This document shows, piece after piece, positions 1 through 7,858 of a stretch of 64,000 bases of DNA. The stretch comes from Nostoc sp. FACHB-892. Its GTDB lineage: Bacteria; Cyanobacteriota; Cyanobacteriia; Cyanobacteriales; Nostocaceae. The stretch is taken from NCBI RefSeq assembly GCF_014698795.1, contig NZ_JACJTR010000006.1:248001-312000 (forward strand), given 5' to 3'. A program made the position numbers and the translations under genes. Position 1 is the stretch's first letter; each line of letters begins with the position of its first letter. A model generated the notes under the pieces. That model saw nothing but the letters and a program-made list of their open reading frames with translations, had not been told where the DNA came from and searched no databases.

Positions 1-100
1 AATCTCCCAAGCGGCTCAAGTTACAAATGGAAATAAAAAAATTGATTAATATACAGGTGATGCTCATATTAGATACAGGCAGTAATGCTTGAATTGGGAG

Positions 101-1183
101 ATGAATCTAGACAACTCCCTTAAGTCCCTCGGTATTGCCGACCCTAGCGGCACCGGCTGGTTGGCGGTAGTATTTACGTTTCTCTTGGCTTGGCTTGTAA
201 CGTGGCGTTTAATTCCGACAGTACGCAAATTCGCCTTGCGGGTAGGTTGGGCTGACCAACCCAATGCACGGCGACTCAACCGAGAACCTTTGCCTAATGC
301 AGGGGGGCTAGCTATCTACGCAGGTGTAATTGCCGCACTGGTATTAGCTAGCCTTTTACGACCTATCGAACTCCAAAACGTACTGGCTCAGGTACTGACT
401 ATTCTGTTAGGAGGTTCGATATTAGTTCTTGTGGGCTTTATCGATGATCAGTTCGGCTTACCACCCTCTGTTCGATTGTGGGCGCAAATTATCACGGCCC
501 TGTTGCTGGTTGCTAATGGGATCAGTGTCAGAGTTATGTTTGGCACCCCCATTGACTCGCTCCTGTCTATGTCGCTAACAGTACTATGGGTAGTAGGGAT
601 TACCAACGCCATCAACTTGATGGATGGTATGGATGGTTTGGCAGGAGGAATCAGCTTTATTACCGCCATGAGTTTGTTGGGGGTTGCAGCCCAATTTAAC
701 AATCGTGCTGCGGCAATTTTGGTATTAGCAGCCTTAGGGGGTGCAGCATTAGGCTTTTTGCGCCATAACTTCCATCCGTCACGGATTATTATGGGTGATG
801 CCGGAGCATACTTTTTCGGCTATGTGCTGGCAGCAACTAGTATTTTAGGTAAACTACAACAAAACACAGTTTATGCGCTAATTCCCACGGTTTTATTTCT
901 ATTATTGCCAGTGCTAGACACCACCCAAGTATTTGTGCGGCGGCTATTAGCAGGAAATAACCCTCTAAGTACTCCTGGCAAAGACCATTTGCACCACCGC
1001 TTACTTGCTTGGGGACTTTCTCAGCGCAATGCTGCGTTCACCCTTTGGTCAATTACTCTAGTTTTTAACTTGCTGGCGATGAGAGTACAAGGTATGAGTT
1101 TGGCTGTGATACTGACTACCGCCAGTAGCATTATTCTTCTTTTGGGCTTTACTATCTGGCAAAGGATACATCAACAACCTTAA
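101..1183 (+). CDS. WecA/MraY-family undecaprenyl-phosphate glycosyl-1-phosphate transferase
   Basis: This is a polytopic membrane enzyme that would transfer a sugar-1-phosphate (probably GlcNAc-1-P) from a UDP-sugar to a polyprenyl phosphate at the cytoplasmic face, starting cell-surface glycan synthesis. Family marks are visible: an FIDDQFGL motif near residue 115, the NLMDGMDGLAGG block near residue 175, MGDAGAYFFGY near residue 235 and a KDHLHHRLL block near residue 295. About ten hydrophobic segments surround these loops. The ATG at 101 directly follows a GGGAG; an in-frame TTG at 89 would add four residues. MraY itself is less likely, because no mur genes adjoin and the HHRLL loop is typical of WecA/TagO-like proteins. 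The exact sugar substrate cannot be read. Confidence 0.88.
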   Translation: MNLDNSLKSLGIADPSGTGWLAVVFTFLLAWLVTWRLIPTVRKFALRVGWADQPNARRLNREPLPNAGGLAIYAGVIAALVLASLLRPIELQNVLAQVLTILLGGSILVLVGFIDDQFGLPPSVRLWAQIITALLLVANGISVRVMFGTPIDSLLSMSLTVLWVVGITNAINLMDGMDGLAGGISFITAMSLLGVAAQFNNRAAAILVLAALGGAALGFLRHNFHPSRIIMGDAGAYFFGYVLAATSILGKLQQNTVYALIPTVLFLLLPVLDTTQVFVRRLLAGNNPLSTPGKDHLHHRLLAWGLSQRNAAFTLWSITLVFNLLAMRVQGMSLAVILTTASSIILLLGFTIWQRIHQQP

Positions 1184-1629
1184 TCACTTGTAGGGTGGGC
1201 ATCGCAGTGCTAGCCCTACTATGGTTTATTTTCTACTGTGGCAAAATTATGATATACACCTGATGTGAATTAGAAATGCCTCTTATCCCACAAGGGTTTC
1301 TAAATTCGCCCAAAATTATTGTTTTGAGGCTACCGACGAAATTACAAAGGCTTCAAAACTTAATTTACATTAAACGTAATATAGATTTTTAAGAAATTAA
1401 TTATTTATGTATGAAGTACCTACTAGCGCTAAATTGCACGCTTGATAGATAGAGCTTATTAGCTTGATGTAATTATTAATATTAATACTTAATTAATATT
1501 TAGAAACTATTGTAAAAATTATACTACTTAAAAAGTTATCTGTGTTAAATATCAGAAGCTAAAGCTTGGACTGAACACTCAGAATTAACTTTTATTCATG
1601 CGTAAATTCTATCTACTTCAACATAACCA
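1184..1629. other. AT-rich intergenic spacer
   Basis: No ORF of convincing quality is present. The sequence is very AT-rich from about 1370 to 1560 and presumably holds the promoter of the secreted repeat protein that follows. I see no strong hairpin or tRNA. Confidence 0.5.
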
Positions 1630-2418
1630 ATGAAAAAAACAAGTGTAAAGCTAATTGCTGCTGTTGTGCTTTTGTCAACACTTGGAAGTCCGGCACAAGC
1701 GCAATTCAATCTTAACGAATCTTGGACGCAAAATCCCTATTTTGGAAGCCGGGGAACATTCTTTGCCGATGTGACAGGCGATGGCAGAGCTGATGCCATT
1801 GTGGTTAACAATGACAAAGTAACTGTCCGACGCTCCAATGGTTCTAGTTTTACTGATAACGAATCTTGGACGCAGAATCCCTATTTCGGAAGCCGGGGAA
1901 CATTTTTTGCTGATGTTACAGGCGATGGTAGAGCTGATGCCATTGTGGTTAACAATGACAAAGTAACTGTCCGACGCTCCAACGGTTCTAGTTTTACTGA
2001 TAACGAGTCCTGGACGCAGAATCCCTATTTCGGAAGCCGGGGAACATTTTTTGCTGATGTTACAGGCGATGGTAGAGCTGATGCCATTGTGGTTAACAAT
2101 GACAAAGTAACTGTCCGACGCTCCAACGGTTCTAGTTTTACTGATAACGAATCTTGGACGCAGAATCCCTATTTCGGAAGCCGGGGAACATTTTTTGCTG
2201 ATGTTACAGGCGATGGCAGAGCTGATGCCATTGTGGTTAACAATGACAAAGTAACTGTCCGACGCTCCAACGGTTTTAGTTTTACTGATAACGAATCCTT
2301 CACACAGAATCCCTATTTCGGAAGACGGGGAACATTCTTTGCTGATGTTACAGGCGATGGCAGTGCTGATGCCATTGTGGTTAACAACGACAAAGTAACT
2401 GTCAGAAGGGCATTTTAG
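1630..2418 (+). CDS. secreted protein of five FG-GAP/VCBS-like repeats
   Basis: The 262-residue product starts with a signal peptide (basic MKKTSVK, a hydrophobic core, cleavage likely after AQA near residue 24). The rest is five consecutive copies of a 48-residue unit, each carrying an FADVTGDGRADAIVV core. The DVTGDGRAD loop resembles the Ca2+-binding D-x-[DN]-x-D-G loops of FG-GAP/VCBS beta-propeller repeats. Repeats 2-4 are almost identical at DNA level (144-bp period) and the fifth is the most divergent (SFTQNPYFGRR, GSAD). Integrin-like propellers normally have seven blades, so five short units may form an incomplete propeller or oligomerise. The molecular function is unknown; it is presumably extracytoplasmic. 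Confidence 0.8.
   Translation: MKKTSVKLIAAVVLLSTLGSPAQAQFNLNESWTQNPYFGSRGTFFADVTGDGRADAIVVNNDKVTVRRSNGSSFTDNESWTQNPYFGSRGTFFADVTGDGRADAIVVNNDKVTVRRSNGSSFTDNESWTQNPYFGSRGTFFADVTGDGRADAIVVNNDKVTVRRSNGSSFTDNESWTQNPYFGSRGTFFADVTGDGRADAIVVNNDKVTVRRSNGFSFTDNESFTQNPYFGRRGTFFADVTGDGSADAIVVNNDKVTVRRAF
1714..2415 (+). repeat. 144-bp tandem repeat, five copies, coding
   Basis: Five copies of a 144-bp unit (48 codons) make up nearly all of the mature secreted protein. Copies 2, 3 and 4 differ from each other by only a few synonymous changes, which points to recent duplication or gene conversion and to possible copy-number change between strains. Confidence 0.9.
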
Positions 2419-2483
2419 GGGTGTTTGATAATTAGCTGAAGATTTCTTGGAAGTCCCTAAATCGGCGATCACCAGATAAAATC

Positions 2484-2511
2484 GGTGCGTTACGCTGTAG
2501 GCTAACGCACC
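2484..2511. terminator. hairpin between convergent genes
   Basis: GGTGCGTTA at 2484-2492 is the exact reverse complement of TAACGCACC at 2503-2511, with a 10-nt loop, followed by CTACAAAAA. It lies between the stop of the repeat protein and the stop of fabG, so it could end transcription in both directions. The same sequence type is a common dispersed repeat in cyanobacteria, so the terminator role is an inference. Confidence 0.5.
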
Positions 2512-2527
2512 CTACAAAAATTAGTAT

Positions 2528-3274
2528 TTAGGCCATCACCATACCGCCATCGACGTTAAAGACCTGTCCAGTGATGTAGTTGGCCGCGGAATCGGCGGCA
2601 AGAAAGCGCACCATCCCAGCGACTTCTTCTGGCTGACCGAAACGGCCGAGTGGGATGTATTTGAGAATATCTTCGGGGTTGTTGAGATCGCTGGTCATGT
2701 CGGTAGTGATGAAACCAGGAGCGACGGCGTTAACGGTGATTCCACGAGAGGCAAGTTCTTTGGCAACGCTTTTAGTGAAGCCGATTACACCTGCTTTGGC
2801 GGCGCTGTAGTTTGACTGACCTGGGTTGCCCATTTGCCCAGCAACGGAGGTAATGTTGATAATTCGCCCCGATCGCTGTTTGAGCATGATTTTACTGACA
2901 GCTCGTGTACATAAGAAAACACCAGTTAAATTAAGGTCTATCACAGCTTGCCAATCTTCTGGCTTCAAACGTAAAAGCAGCGTGTCGCGGGTAATACCTG
3001 CGTTGTTAACTAAGATATCCACACGGCTGAACTTTTCCATAACGGCGTTAACTAGTGCGTCTACTTGATCGCTTTTAGAAACGTCTGCTTGGATAGCGAT
3101 CGCCTGACCTCCCGCACTTGTAATTTCTGTAACAACTGACTCAGCAGCTGCACTGGAACTGGCATAATTGACAACTGCGATCGCTCCCTGTGTAGCTAAT
3201 TCAATTGCGATCGCTCGCCCAATTCCTCGTGATGCACCTGTGACAATTGCGACTTTATCTTGTAATAGTGTCAT
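2528..3274 (-). CDS. fabG: 3-oxoacyl-[acyl-carrier-protein] reductase
   Basis: FabG is a cytoplasmic NADPH-dependent short-chain dehydrogenase that reduces 3-oxoacyl-ACP to 3-hydroxyacyl-ACP in fatty acid synthesis. The 248-residue length is standard. It shows the TGASRGIGRA dinucleotide motif near residue 13, NNAG near 90, the catalytic Ser-Tyr-Lys set (ITSVAG; YSAAKAG) near 142-160, and the C-terminal YITGQVFNVDGG typical of FabG. It stands alone: the upstream side on its strand is a 500-bp spacer. SDR proteins can differ in substrate, but the overall pattern is that of housekeeping FabG rather than a PHB-type reductase. Confidence 0.93.
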   Translation of the reverse strand: MTLLQDKVAIVTGASRGIGRAIAIELATQGAIAVVNYASSSAAAESVVTEITSAGGQAIAIQADVSKSDQVDALVNAVMEKFSRVDILVNNAGITRDTLLLRLKPEDWQAVIDLNLTGVFLCTRAVSKIMLKQRSGRIINITSVAGQMGNPGQSNYSAAKAGVIGFTKSVAKELASRGITVNAVAPGFITTDMTSDLNNPEDILKYIPLGRFGQPEEVAGMVRFLAADSAANYITGQVFNVDGGMVMA

Positions 3275-3806
3275 TTGATGTTCCTCAATCTTAAAAATAC
3301 CGCGCTAATTATCTTATGGTGATTTAGGGAACATCTGAATGAATATTGTCTGGATAAGTAAATGTCTATAGTTATTTCTCTGTTAAGAGATGAAAAAATT
3401 GAAGCAATATATATTGTTGATTTAATGTATAGCTGCAATGCCGATAGCGTACTCTTACCCAGAAGCACGCGCAGCGTCTCCTAGAAAAGATCATAGCCCG
3501 TCGTAGACATCGCTTGATTGGATAAACTAGCAGTGTTGGAGCCACAAACGTCGTAGACATCACTTTCGTGAATGCTTGTATAGTTGTTATTTGGTTAACT
3601 CAAATAAATTTAAATACATATCTAATGCATATACACAAATATAAACAACATATGTCTTTTATTATAATTATTTAAGATTTTTGGCTTGTGAATCAGTCTA
3701 TATTGATTAATTTAATCCTTTCCCAACAAAAACCTATGAACCTATACCGCTTTTATTTTCTAAGAATTATTATTGAAACAAACAATTGAAAATCGGTCTG
3801 TATCAC
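3275..3806. other. intergenic spacer with dispersed-repeat fragments
   Basis: No gene is supported. Around 3460-3560 there are pieces of Nostoc-type dispersed repeats: one resembling the GCGATGTCTACGACGGGC family on the minus strand (about 3484-3511) and a second CGTCGTAGACATCAC piece near 3549. The 3590-3800 part is very AT-rich and would contain the thioredoxin promoter. Confidence 0.5.
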
Positions 3807-4124
3807 ATGGCAACTAAAAAGCAATTTAACAGCTTTGAAGAGATGCTGTCTGCTTCTGATGTACCTGTATTAGTAGATTTTTACGCTGACTGGTGTGGCC
3901 CATGTCAAATGATGGTGCCAATTTTAGAGCAAGTCAATGCCCAACTTCAGGATCGCCTGCGAATTGTCAAAATCGACACGGAAAAATACACAGATTTAGC
4001 CAGTCAATATAAAATTTCCGCTCTACCAACCTTAGTACTATTTAAGCAGGGTCAGCCTGTGGATCGGATAGAGGGAGTCATGCAAGCACCGCAGTTGGTG
4101 CAATATCTACAAACAAAGGTTTAA
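3807..4124 (+). CDS. thioredoxin, y-type
   Basis: A 105-residue thioredoxin with the WCGPC redox centre near residue 30 and the conserved cis-Pro loop (SALPTLVLF) near residue 75. The phrases VLVDFYADWCGPCQMMVPIL and VKIDTEKY, together with a DRIEGVM end, match chloroplast y-type thioredoxins better than the m-type (TrxA), so it probably supplies electrons to peroxiredoxins or methionine sulfoxide reductases. I chose the ATG at 3807 because MATKKQF is the normal start; the open frame continues upstream to a TTG at 3786. It is monocistronic and followed by a terminator. Confidence 0.9.
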   Translation: MATKKQFNSFEEMLSASDVPVLVDFYADWCGPCQMMVPILEQVNAQLQDRLRIVKIDTEKYTDLASQYKISALPTLVLFKQGQPVDRIEGVMQAPQLVQYLQTKV

Positions 4125-4156
4125 GCTAACACTTAAAATTTGGATTTTAGCCGCCA

Positions 4157-4182
4157 GAGGCGCGAAATATCGCGTCTTTTTT
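4157..4182 (+). terminator. intrinsic terminator of the thioredoxin gene
   Basis: GAGGCGCGA pairs with TCGCGTCTT (with G-U pairs) across an AATA loop and runs into a stretch of six T, about 35 nt after the thioredoxin stop. This is a classical rho-independent arrangement. Confidence 0.65.
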
Positions 4183-4337
4183 AGTGGGGATGCATAGCTG
4201 TAGCCGTACGAATCACCGTGTAAAATCTTAAGTAAATATTAAGCATATCTACTTATATGTCTAGAGAATGTAGTTTAGAAATTGAGATGGCTATATTGTA
4301 TAGATATAAAAAAATATCTTGACAAGCCAAAAAATTT

Positions 4338-4502
4338 ATGAATAACAAGCAGAAAAGATTTAACAAAGCCTATATTTGGGTGAATATTGATTTTGATAAA
4401 GTTCAACATAGAATAAATGCGGTAACTTACCAGATTGAGCAGGTTATAAAGAAGTACCAACCTTCAAATCAAAGCGATAACCCAGGCAAAAGGAACAATT
4501 AG
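4338..4502 (+). CDS. possible 54-residue small ORF, unrecognised
   Basis: An ATG-started frame encodes 54 residues with a polar, lysine-rich, helix-prone character (DFDKVQHRINAV, YQIEQVIKKY). It is preceded in frame by a stop 15 nt upstream and has no clear ribosome binding site. It lies just before a decayed GUN4-like fragment and could be the unrelated start of the same degraded locus. I do not recognise a family, and it may not be translated. Confidence 0.2.
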   Translation: MNNKQKRFNKAYIWVNIDFDKVQHRINAVTYQIEQVIKKYQPSNQSDNPGKRNN

Positions 4503-4554
4503 GTTATGTGTAGAGCAATGTCTACGCAGTATTTTTTAGAACTCAGATAGGATT

Positions 4555-4725
4555 GCTATATCTCATACTTCTGGTGTTGATTACAGAAAATTGCAGGAAC
4601 TATTGGTAGAAAAAGGGTAGGAAGCTAGATACAGAAACCTACTCTACGATGTTCAAAATATTTGATCGTGAAGTAATTGAAGATAGTCCAAGTGTCAGGT
4701 TTAGCTTAGGCGTAGCCTAACCTAG
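4555..4725 (+). pseudogene. GUN4-like domain remnant, frameshifted
   Basis: Reading frame 1 from 4555 gives SGVDYRKLQELLVEKG and then a stop at 4618-4620. A shifted frame from about 4621 gives KLDTETYSTMFKIFDRE and stops near 4725. Joined, these match the start of the GUN4 domain, in which a VDYxxLRDLL helix is followed by a W-x-EAD-x-ET helix. GUN4 domains bind tetrapyrroles and are often attached to signalling proteins in cyanobacteria. Everything after the second helix is lost and the fragment runs into a dispersed-repeat sequence (TTAGGCGTAGCCTAA). It is therefore a small relic, not a gene. Confidence 0.55.
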
Positions 4726-5004
4726 ACATCGCATCAGTTTTGCACATCACATTTTAGCAAAATAAACAATATCTGACAGTAAGTAGTATTTTTAACAAAA
4801 CATTTGTAACTACCCTTGCAGTTTATTTACCCACCGCCTGCTATTCTTATAGTTACTTCGGTCTGTCATAGCAGATAGATTATCCTCAATAATGTTTTTA
4901 TTTGTTAGCGCTCATATACCATCCGGGTTATGTGGGTGCTTTTACTTTATCCTTCATGGCAAAAATCCGGTTTAATTTTGAGGCGATGTCTGGTGTTTGG
5001 TACA
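4726..5004. other. intergenic spacer
   Basis: Nothing beyond AT-rich sequence and a repeat fragment (CTAGACATCGC) at its start is visible. It separates the GUN4 relic from the 3' end of uppS. Confidence 0.45.
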
Positions 5005-5763
5005 CTAAGCTGACACTGAAGCTTTAACTTGACCAAAACGGCGATCGCGTCTTTGGTAGCTCAACAAAGCCTGATGAAATGCTTCTCTATTAAAATCTGG
5101 CCAAAGAATATCGGTGAAATACATCTCTGTATACGCCATTTGCCATAAAAGAAAATTACTCAATCGCATCTCACCACTAGTACGAATCAGCAAATCGGGT
5201 TCTGGAGTATCTGCTGTGTAGAGATGTTGTTCTACAAGACTTTCATTCACTTCTTGGGGACTTAGTTCGCCCTGTTGCACGAGTTGAGCGACTTGACGGC
5301 AAACTCTGGTAATTTCGTTACGGCTACCATAGTTGACTGCAACAGTAAAGTGGATTGCTTGATTGTTCAACGTCTCTGTCATTGAACATTCCATTTCCGT
5401 TTGTAGAGACTTGGGTAAAGCCGATAAATCTCCAATAAATGAGATTCGTACTCCTTCTTGATGCATCTGGGCCAACTCGCGGTGTAGTAATCGCTCAAAC
5501 AAATGCATCAGAAAATCCACTTCTTCAACGGGACGCTGCCAATTTTCTGTTGAGAAAGCATAGGCTGTCAACGCTTGGACTCCCCAATCCTTGCAGCAAC
5601 GTAATAGTTCTTTGAGTGTCTTTGCTCCTTGGCGATGTCCAGCAATGCGCGGTAATCCTCGATTGGTTGCCCATCGTCCGTTACCATCCATGATGACGGC
5701 AATATGTTGGGGAATTTTTTGGGGGTTTAAATCGGTGGGTAATTTTGATTTGTTATTTGTCAT
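5005..5763 (-). CDS. uppS: isoprenyl transferase (undecaprenyl diphosphate synthase type)
   Basis: A cytoplasmic cis-prenyltransferase that extends farnesyl diphosphate with isopentenyl diphosphate to make the C55 lipid carrier for peptidoglycan and other glycans. It has the [13 protein letters not shown] substrate motif near residue 20, GHRQGAKTL near 43, AFSTENW near 70, and the C-terminal [19 protein letters not shown] and FTDILWPDF blocks. The 252-residue length is normal. Its start lies within the 3' end of the upstream ferritin-like gene (11-bp overlap), so the two are almost certainly co-transcribed and translationally coupled. Confidence 0.93.
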   Translation of the reverse strand: MTNNKSKLPTDLNPQKIPQHIAVIMDGNGRWATNRGLPRIAGHRQGAKTLKELLRCCKDWGVQALTAYAFSTENWQRPVEEVDFLMHLFERLLHRELAQMHQEGVRISFIGDLSALPKSLQTEMECSMTETLNNQAIHFTVAVNYGSRNEITRVCRQVAQLVQQGELSPQEVNESLVEQHLYTADTPEPDLLIRTSGEMRLSNFLLWQMAYTEMYFTDILWPDFNREAFHQALLSYQRRDRRFGQVKASVSA

Positions 5764-6700
5764 TCGTTTTTACTCCAAATAAATCTTGCAGATACTCTGG
5801 TGTGAGGGTGTTGTTCCAACTCCACAGACGATGCATTGTGTAGATGAAGGTGAAGAGGAGAGTTGTTTTGTTGGTTAATGACCAAGCATTCCAGTTGAGG
5901 GTAGCCATCATGCGGCGGAGGGTACGCATCAGGTTGTTACGTGGATAGTTCTGTGATCGCGTTTTGATCAGCGTGCGTCCAATTCGCATCAATCCAGTAT
6001 CAGGGAAAGTCCAAATCCCAAAACCCCAGAATTTGGTCATGTGATTGACTTCATCCTGTGCTAGTTCCTCTAAAACATCCTGGAGTGCGCCAGTGGTGTG
6101 AGCCATCAACCAGATATAAAGACAGGTAGCACCGTATTCTGTGGCAATGCGGTGTAAGCCGTGGCGATATAAGTCTTCGTGAGCGTCATCTGTAGGGAGA
6201 TAGCTTCTAACAGTACGAAGTTTTGGGGTAATTTTCTCGCCTGTTAATTGGGTGTAGATTTTGATTAATGCAGGTGTATGTTGACGTTCTTCCTTTTCCC
6301 ATAAACCAAGTTCCAGGAGTTCGCCATCTTCTCCAACTGTTCCACCAACAAACCGAGCCATTTGAGGATGCAATTTTTCCAAATACTGCCGACTGGTTTG
6401 GGTATAGCCGCGAATGGGAGCTTCTGTATCCATCGCACCTATTAATATAGATAAAAATACCTCTGCGTCTAAGCCGATAATTTGATTGCGGTTAATCGTC
6501 TGCCAATCAATGGGTTTCCAGGGACGCGGTTGGGGGTTGGTAAACTGTATCGGTAAATCTTGCAGACGTTCATGTAGTTTTTCGACTGCAATATATCTAT
6601 CTATAAGTGAACGAATGCGGCGCTGTGTTTGCAAGTAATGAGGACTAAGATAGCTTTGACCTGCTAAGTCTTCTGTAAGTGGGCTGAGGGTGTTAAGCAT
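5753..6700 (-). CDS. ferritin-like di-iron protein of unknown function
   Basis: The 315-residue product carries the ligand pattern of carboxylate-bridged di-iron proteins: a Glu in [11 protein letters not shown] near residue 92, an ExxH in EKEERQHTP near 135, a second Glu in [10 protein letters not shown] near 188, and a second ExxH in [11 protein letters not shown] near 215. This spacing is that of ferritin-like and acyl-ACP-desaturase-like four-helix bundles. No signal peptide is present. The stop codon lies inside the start of uppS, suggesting shared expression. It may oxidise a lipid or isoprenoid substrate or simply bind iron; which of these cannot be decided from sequence. Confidence 0.75.
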   Translation of the reverse strand: MLNTLSPLTEDLAGQSYLSPHYLQTQRRIRSLIDRYIAVEKLHERLQDLPIQFTNPQPRPWKPIDWQTINRNQIIGLDAEVFLSILIGAMDTEAPIRGYTQTSRQYLEKLHPQMARFVGGTVGEDGELLELGLWEKEERQHTPALIKIYTQLTGEKITPKLRTVRSYLPTDDAHEDLYRHGLHRIATEYGATCLYIWLMAHTTGALQDVLEELAQDEVNHMTKFWGFGIWTFPDTGLMRIGRTLIKTRSQNYPRNNLMRTLRRMMATLNWNAWSLTNKTTLLFTFIYTMHRLWSWNNTLTPEYLQDLFGVKTNDK

Positions 6701-7002
6701 ATTTTTATACTTAATTTTTTATCTCTATACCCAATAGCCTAAGCGATCGCACTTCCTTTTGTCAGTCGGCTGAAGTCGGCAGTTTTATGTGATAGGGTTG
6801 CAAAAGTCTGGGGAAAAGTCTTTAGTGTAGTATAAATGTATTGTATAAAGGTTTATCAAGTATGAAGGTCTACGATATATACTCAAAACGCCAAAAAAGA
6901 CTTATGGGCGACTTCCCTGATGTTTATCAGTATGTCGACGGCTAGTACAATTCTATTTTTGCTAGAAGCTGAGAAGTCCTTACCTTAATACTAATGCTTT
7001 AC
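6701..7002. other. spacer upstream of the uppS operon, with an AbiJ-like relic
   Basis: The region holds the promoter side of the ferritin-like gene and a HIP1-containing segment near 6744. The one recognisable item is a short relic at 6862-6945, listed separately. Confidence 0.5.
6862..6945 (+). pseudogene. AbiJ N-terminal-domain relic (27 codons)
   Basis: An ATG-started frame reads MKVYDIYSKRQKRLMGDFPDV-YQYVDG and then stops. The first part matches from memory the opening of proteins with an AbiJ N-terminal domain (abortive-infection associated), which begin with a conserved D-x-[FY]-SKR-x-[KR]-x-x-G-x-x-PDVY pattern. The rest of the domain and the effector part are missing. It is best seen as the leftover of a lost phage-defence gene; a tiny functional peptide is unlikely. 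Confidence 0.45.
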
Positions 7003-7680
7003 TTATTCTGTCAATTCGCCAAATTGCTGACGATAACGCTCAAGTTGTTTTTGGGCTAACTCCAATTGTTCTTCTGGAGTTTGATAGCGCTTTCCTTGTT
7101 GGTCATACCAATACAAAACCTGACGCTGGATATTACCAGATACGTATTGCCCTCTACCAATTCCCACACCAATTTCCGGCATCCAAAAGGGTTCACCAAT
7201 TTGTAATTGATAGCTACCATCTACTAAGCGATAAACTTCAAAAGGTTGGTGGCGATCGCGTTGCCAATACTCTGGATTATAAATAATGTAGTACAGTACC
7301 CCTAGCTTGGCATAGGTGTCTAATTTTTTATCGTATTCTCCACCCGGAGTTAAGGAGACAATTTCTAAAGCCAGGATAGGCACTATGTTATTTTCTTCCC
7401 AAACAACATAGCTTTTACGAGATTTATCTGCCTTGCGGCGTTCTACACCTAAGCTCAAAAATCCGTCTGGTACAATCGGCACAAGTGGACTAACCCCTGT
7501 AGTATGGTAAACGCCCATATCCACGCTGAAAAACCAGTCATTACGGTTTGCCCAAATGTATTGCAACAAAAAGAGAAGCAGGTTGGGAATAAAGTTCTGG
7601 TCTTCGTTATCCACAGGAGTATCGTCTGAACAAGGAAGTTCAGCACTGCTAGGCAATTGACGGGGGTCTGATTTCACCAT
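7003..7680 (-). CDS. Uma2 family (DUF820) putative endonuclease
   Basis: The 225-residue protein belongs to the Uma2 family, which has a PD-(D/E)xK nuclease-like fold and is strongly expanded in cyanobacteria. Visible marks are VPDGFLSLGV near residue 75, ALEIVSLTPGGEYDKK near 115 (the E and K of the catalytic core), and YAKLGVLYYIIYNPEYW near 130. The C-terminus is a basic, glutamine-rich helix. No adjacent partner gene is seen. A biological substrate for Uma2 proteins has not been established, so nuclease activity is inferred from the fold. Two further copies occur at 39364 and 54728. Confidence 0.85.
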   Translation of the reverse strand: MVKSDPRQLPSSAELPCSDDTPVDNEDQNFIPNLLLFLLQYIWANRNDWFFSVDMGVYHTTGVSPLVPIVPDGFLSLGVERRKADKSRKSYVVWEENNIVPILALEIVSLTPGGEYDKKLDTYAKLGVLYYIIYNPEYWQRDRHQPFEVYRLVDGSYQLQIGEPFWMPEIGVGIGRGQYVSGNIQRQVLYWYDQQGKRYQTPEEQLELAQKQLERYRQQFGELTE

Positions 7681-7858
7681 AAGTAATGATGGTGCTGAGA
7701 TGACCTAATGACCTTTATTTTATTAGATGAGAAAGCTTTATTTTGAAAAGTCGGGAAAAAAGTCGGATTTACAGAATCTTATCCGAAAACTTCAGCAGCA
7801 TAACTGTAAAGTAATTTATAGTTGTCCCTAAAATCTGAACTACCCTTGTCGTTACACA

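Noticed and set aside
1675..2472. 265-residue open frame on the minus strand across the FG-GAP repeats
   Set aside because: It is antisense to a gene with a signal peptide and a recognisable domain. Its openness follows from the 144-bp repeat, and its own repeat peptides match no sensible domain.
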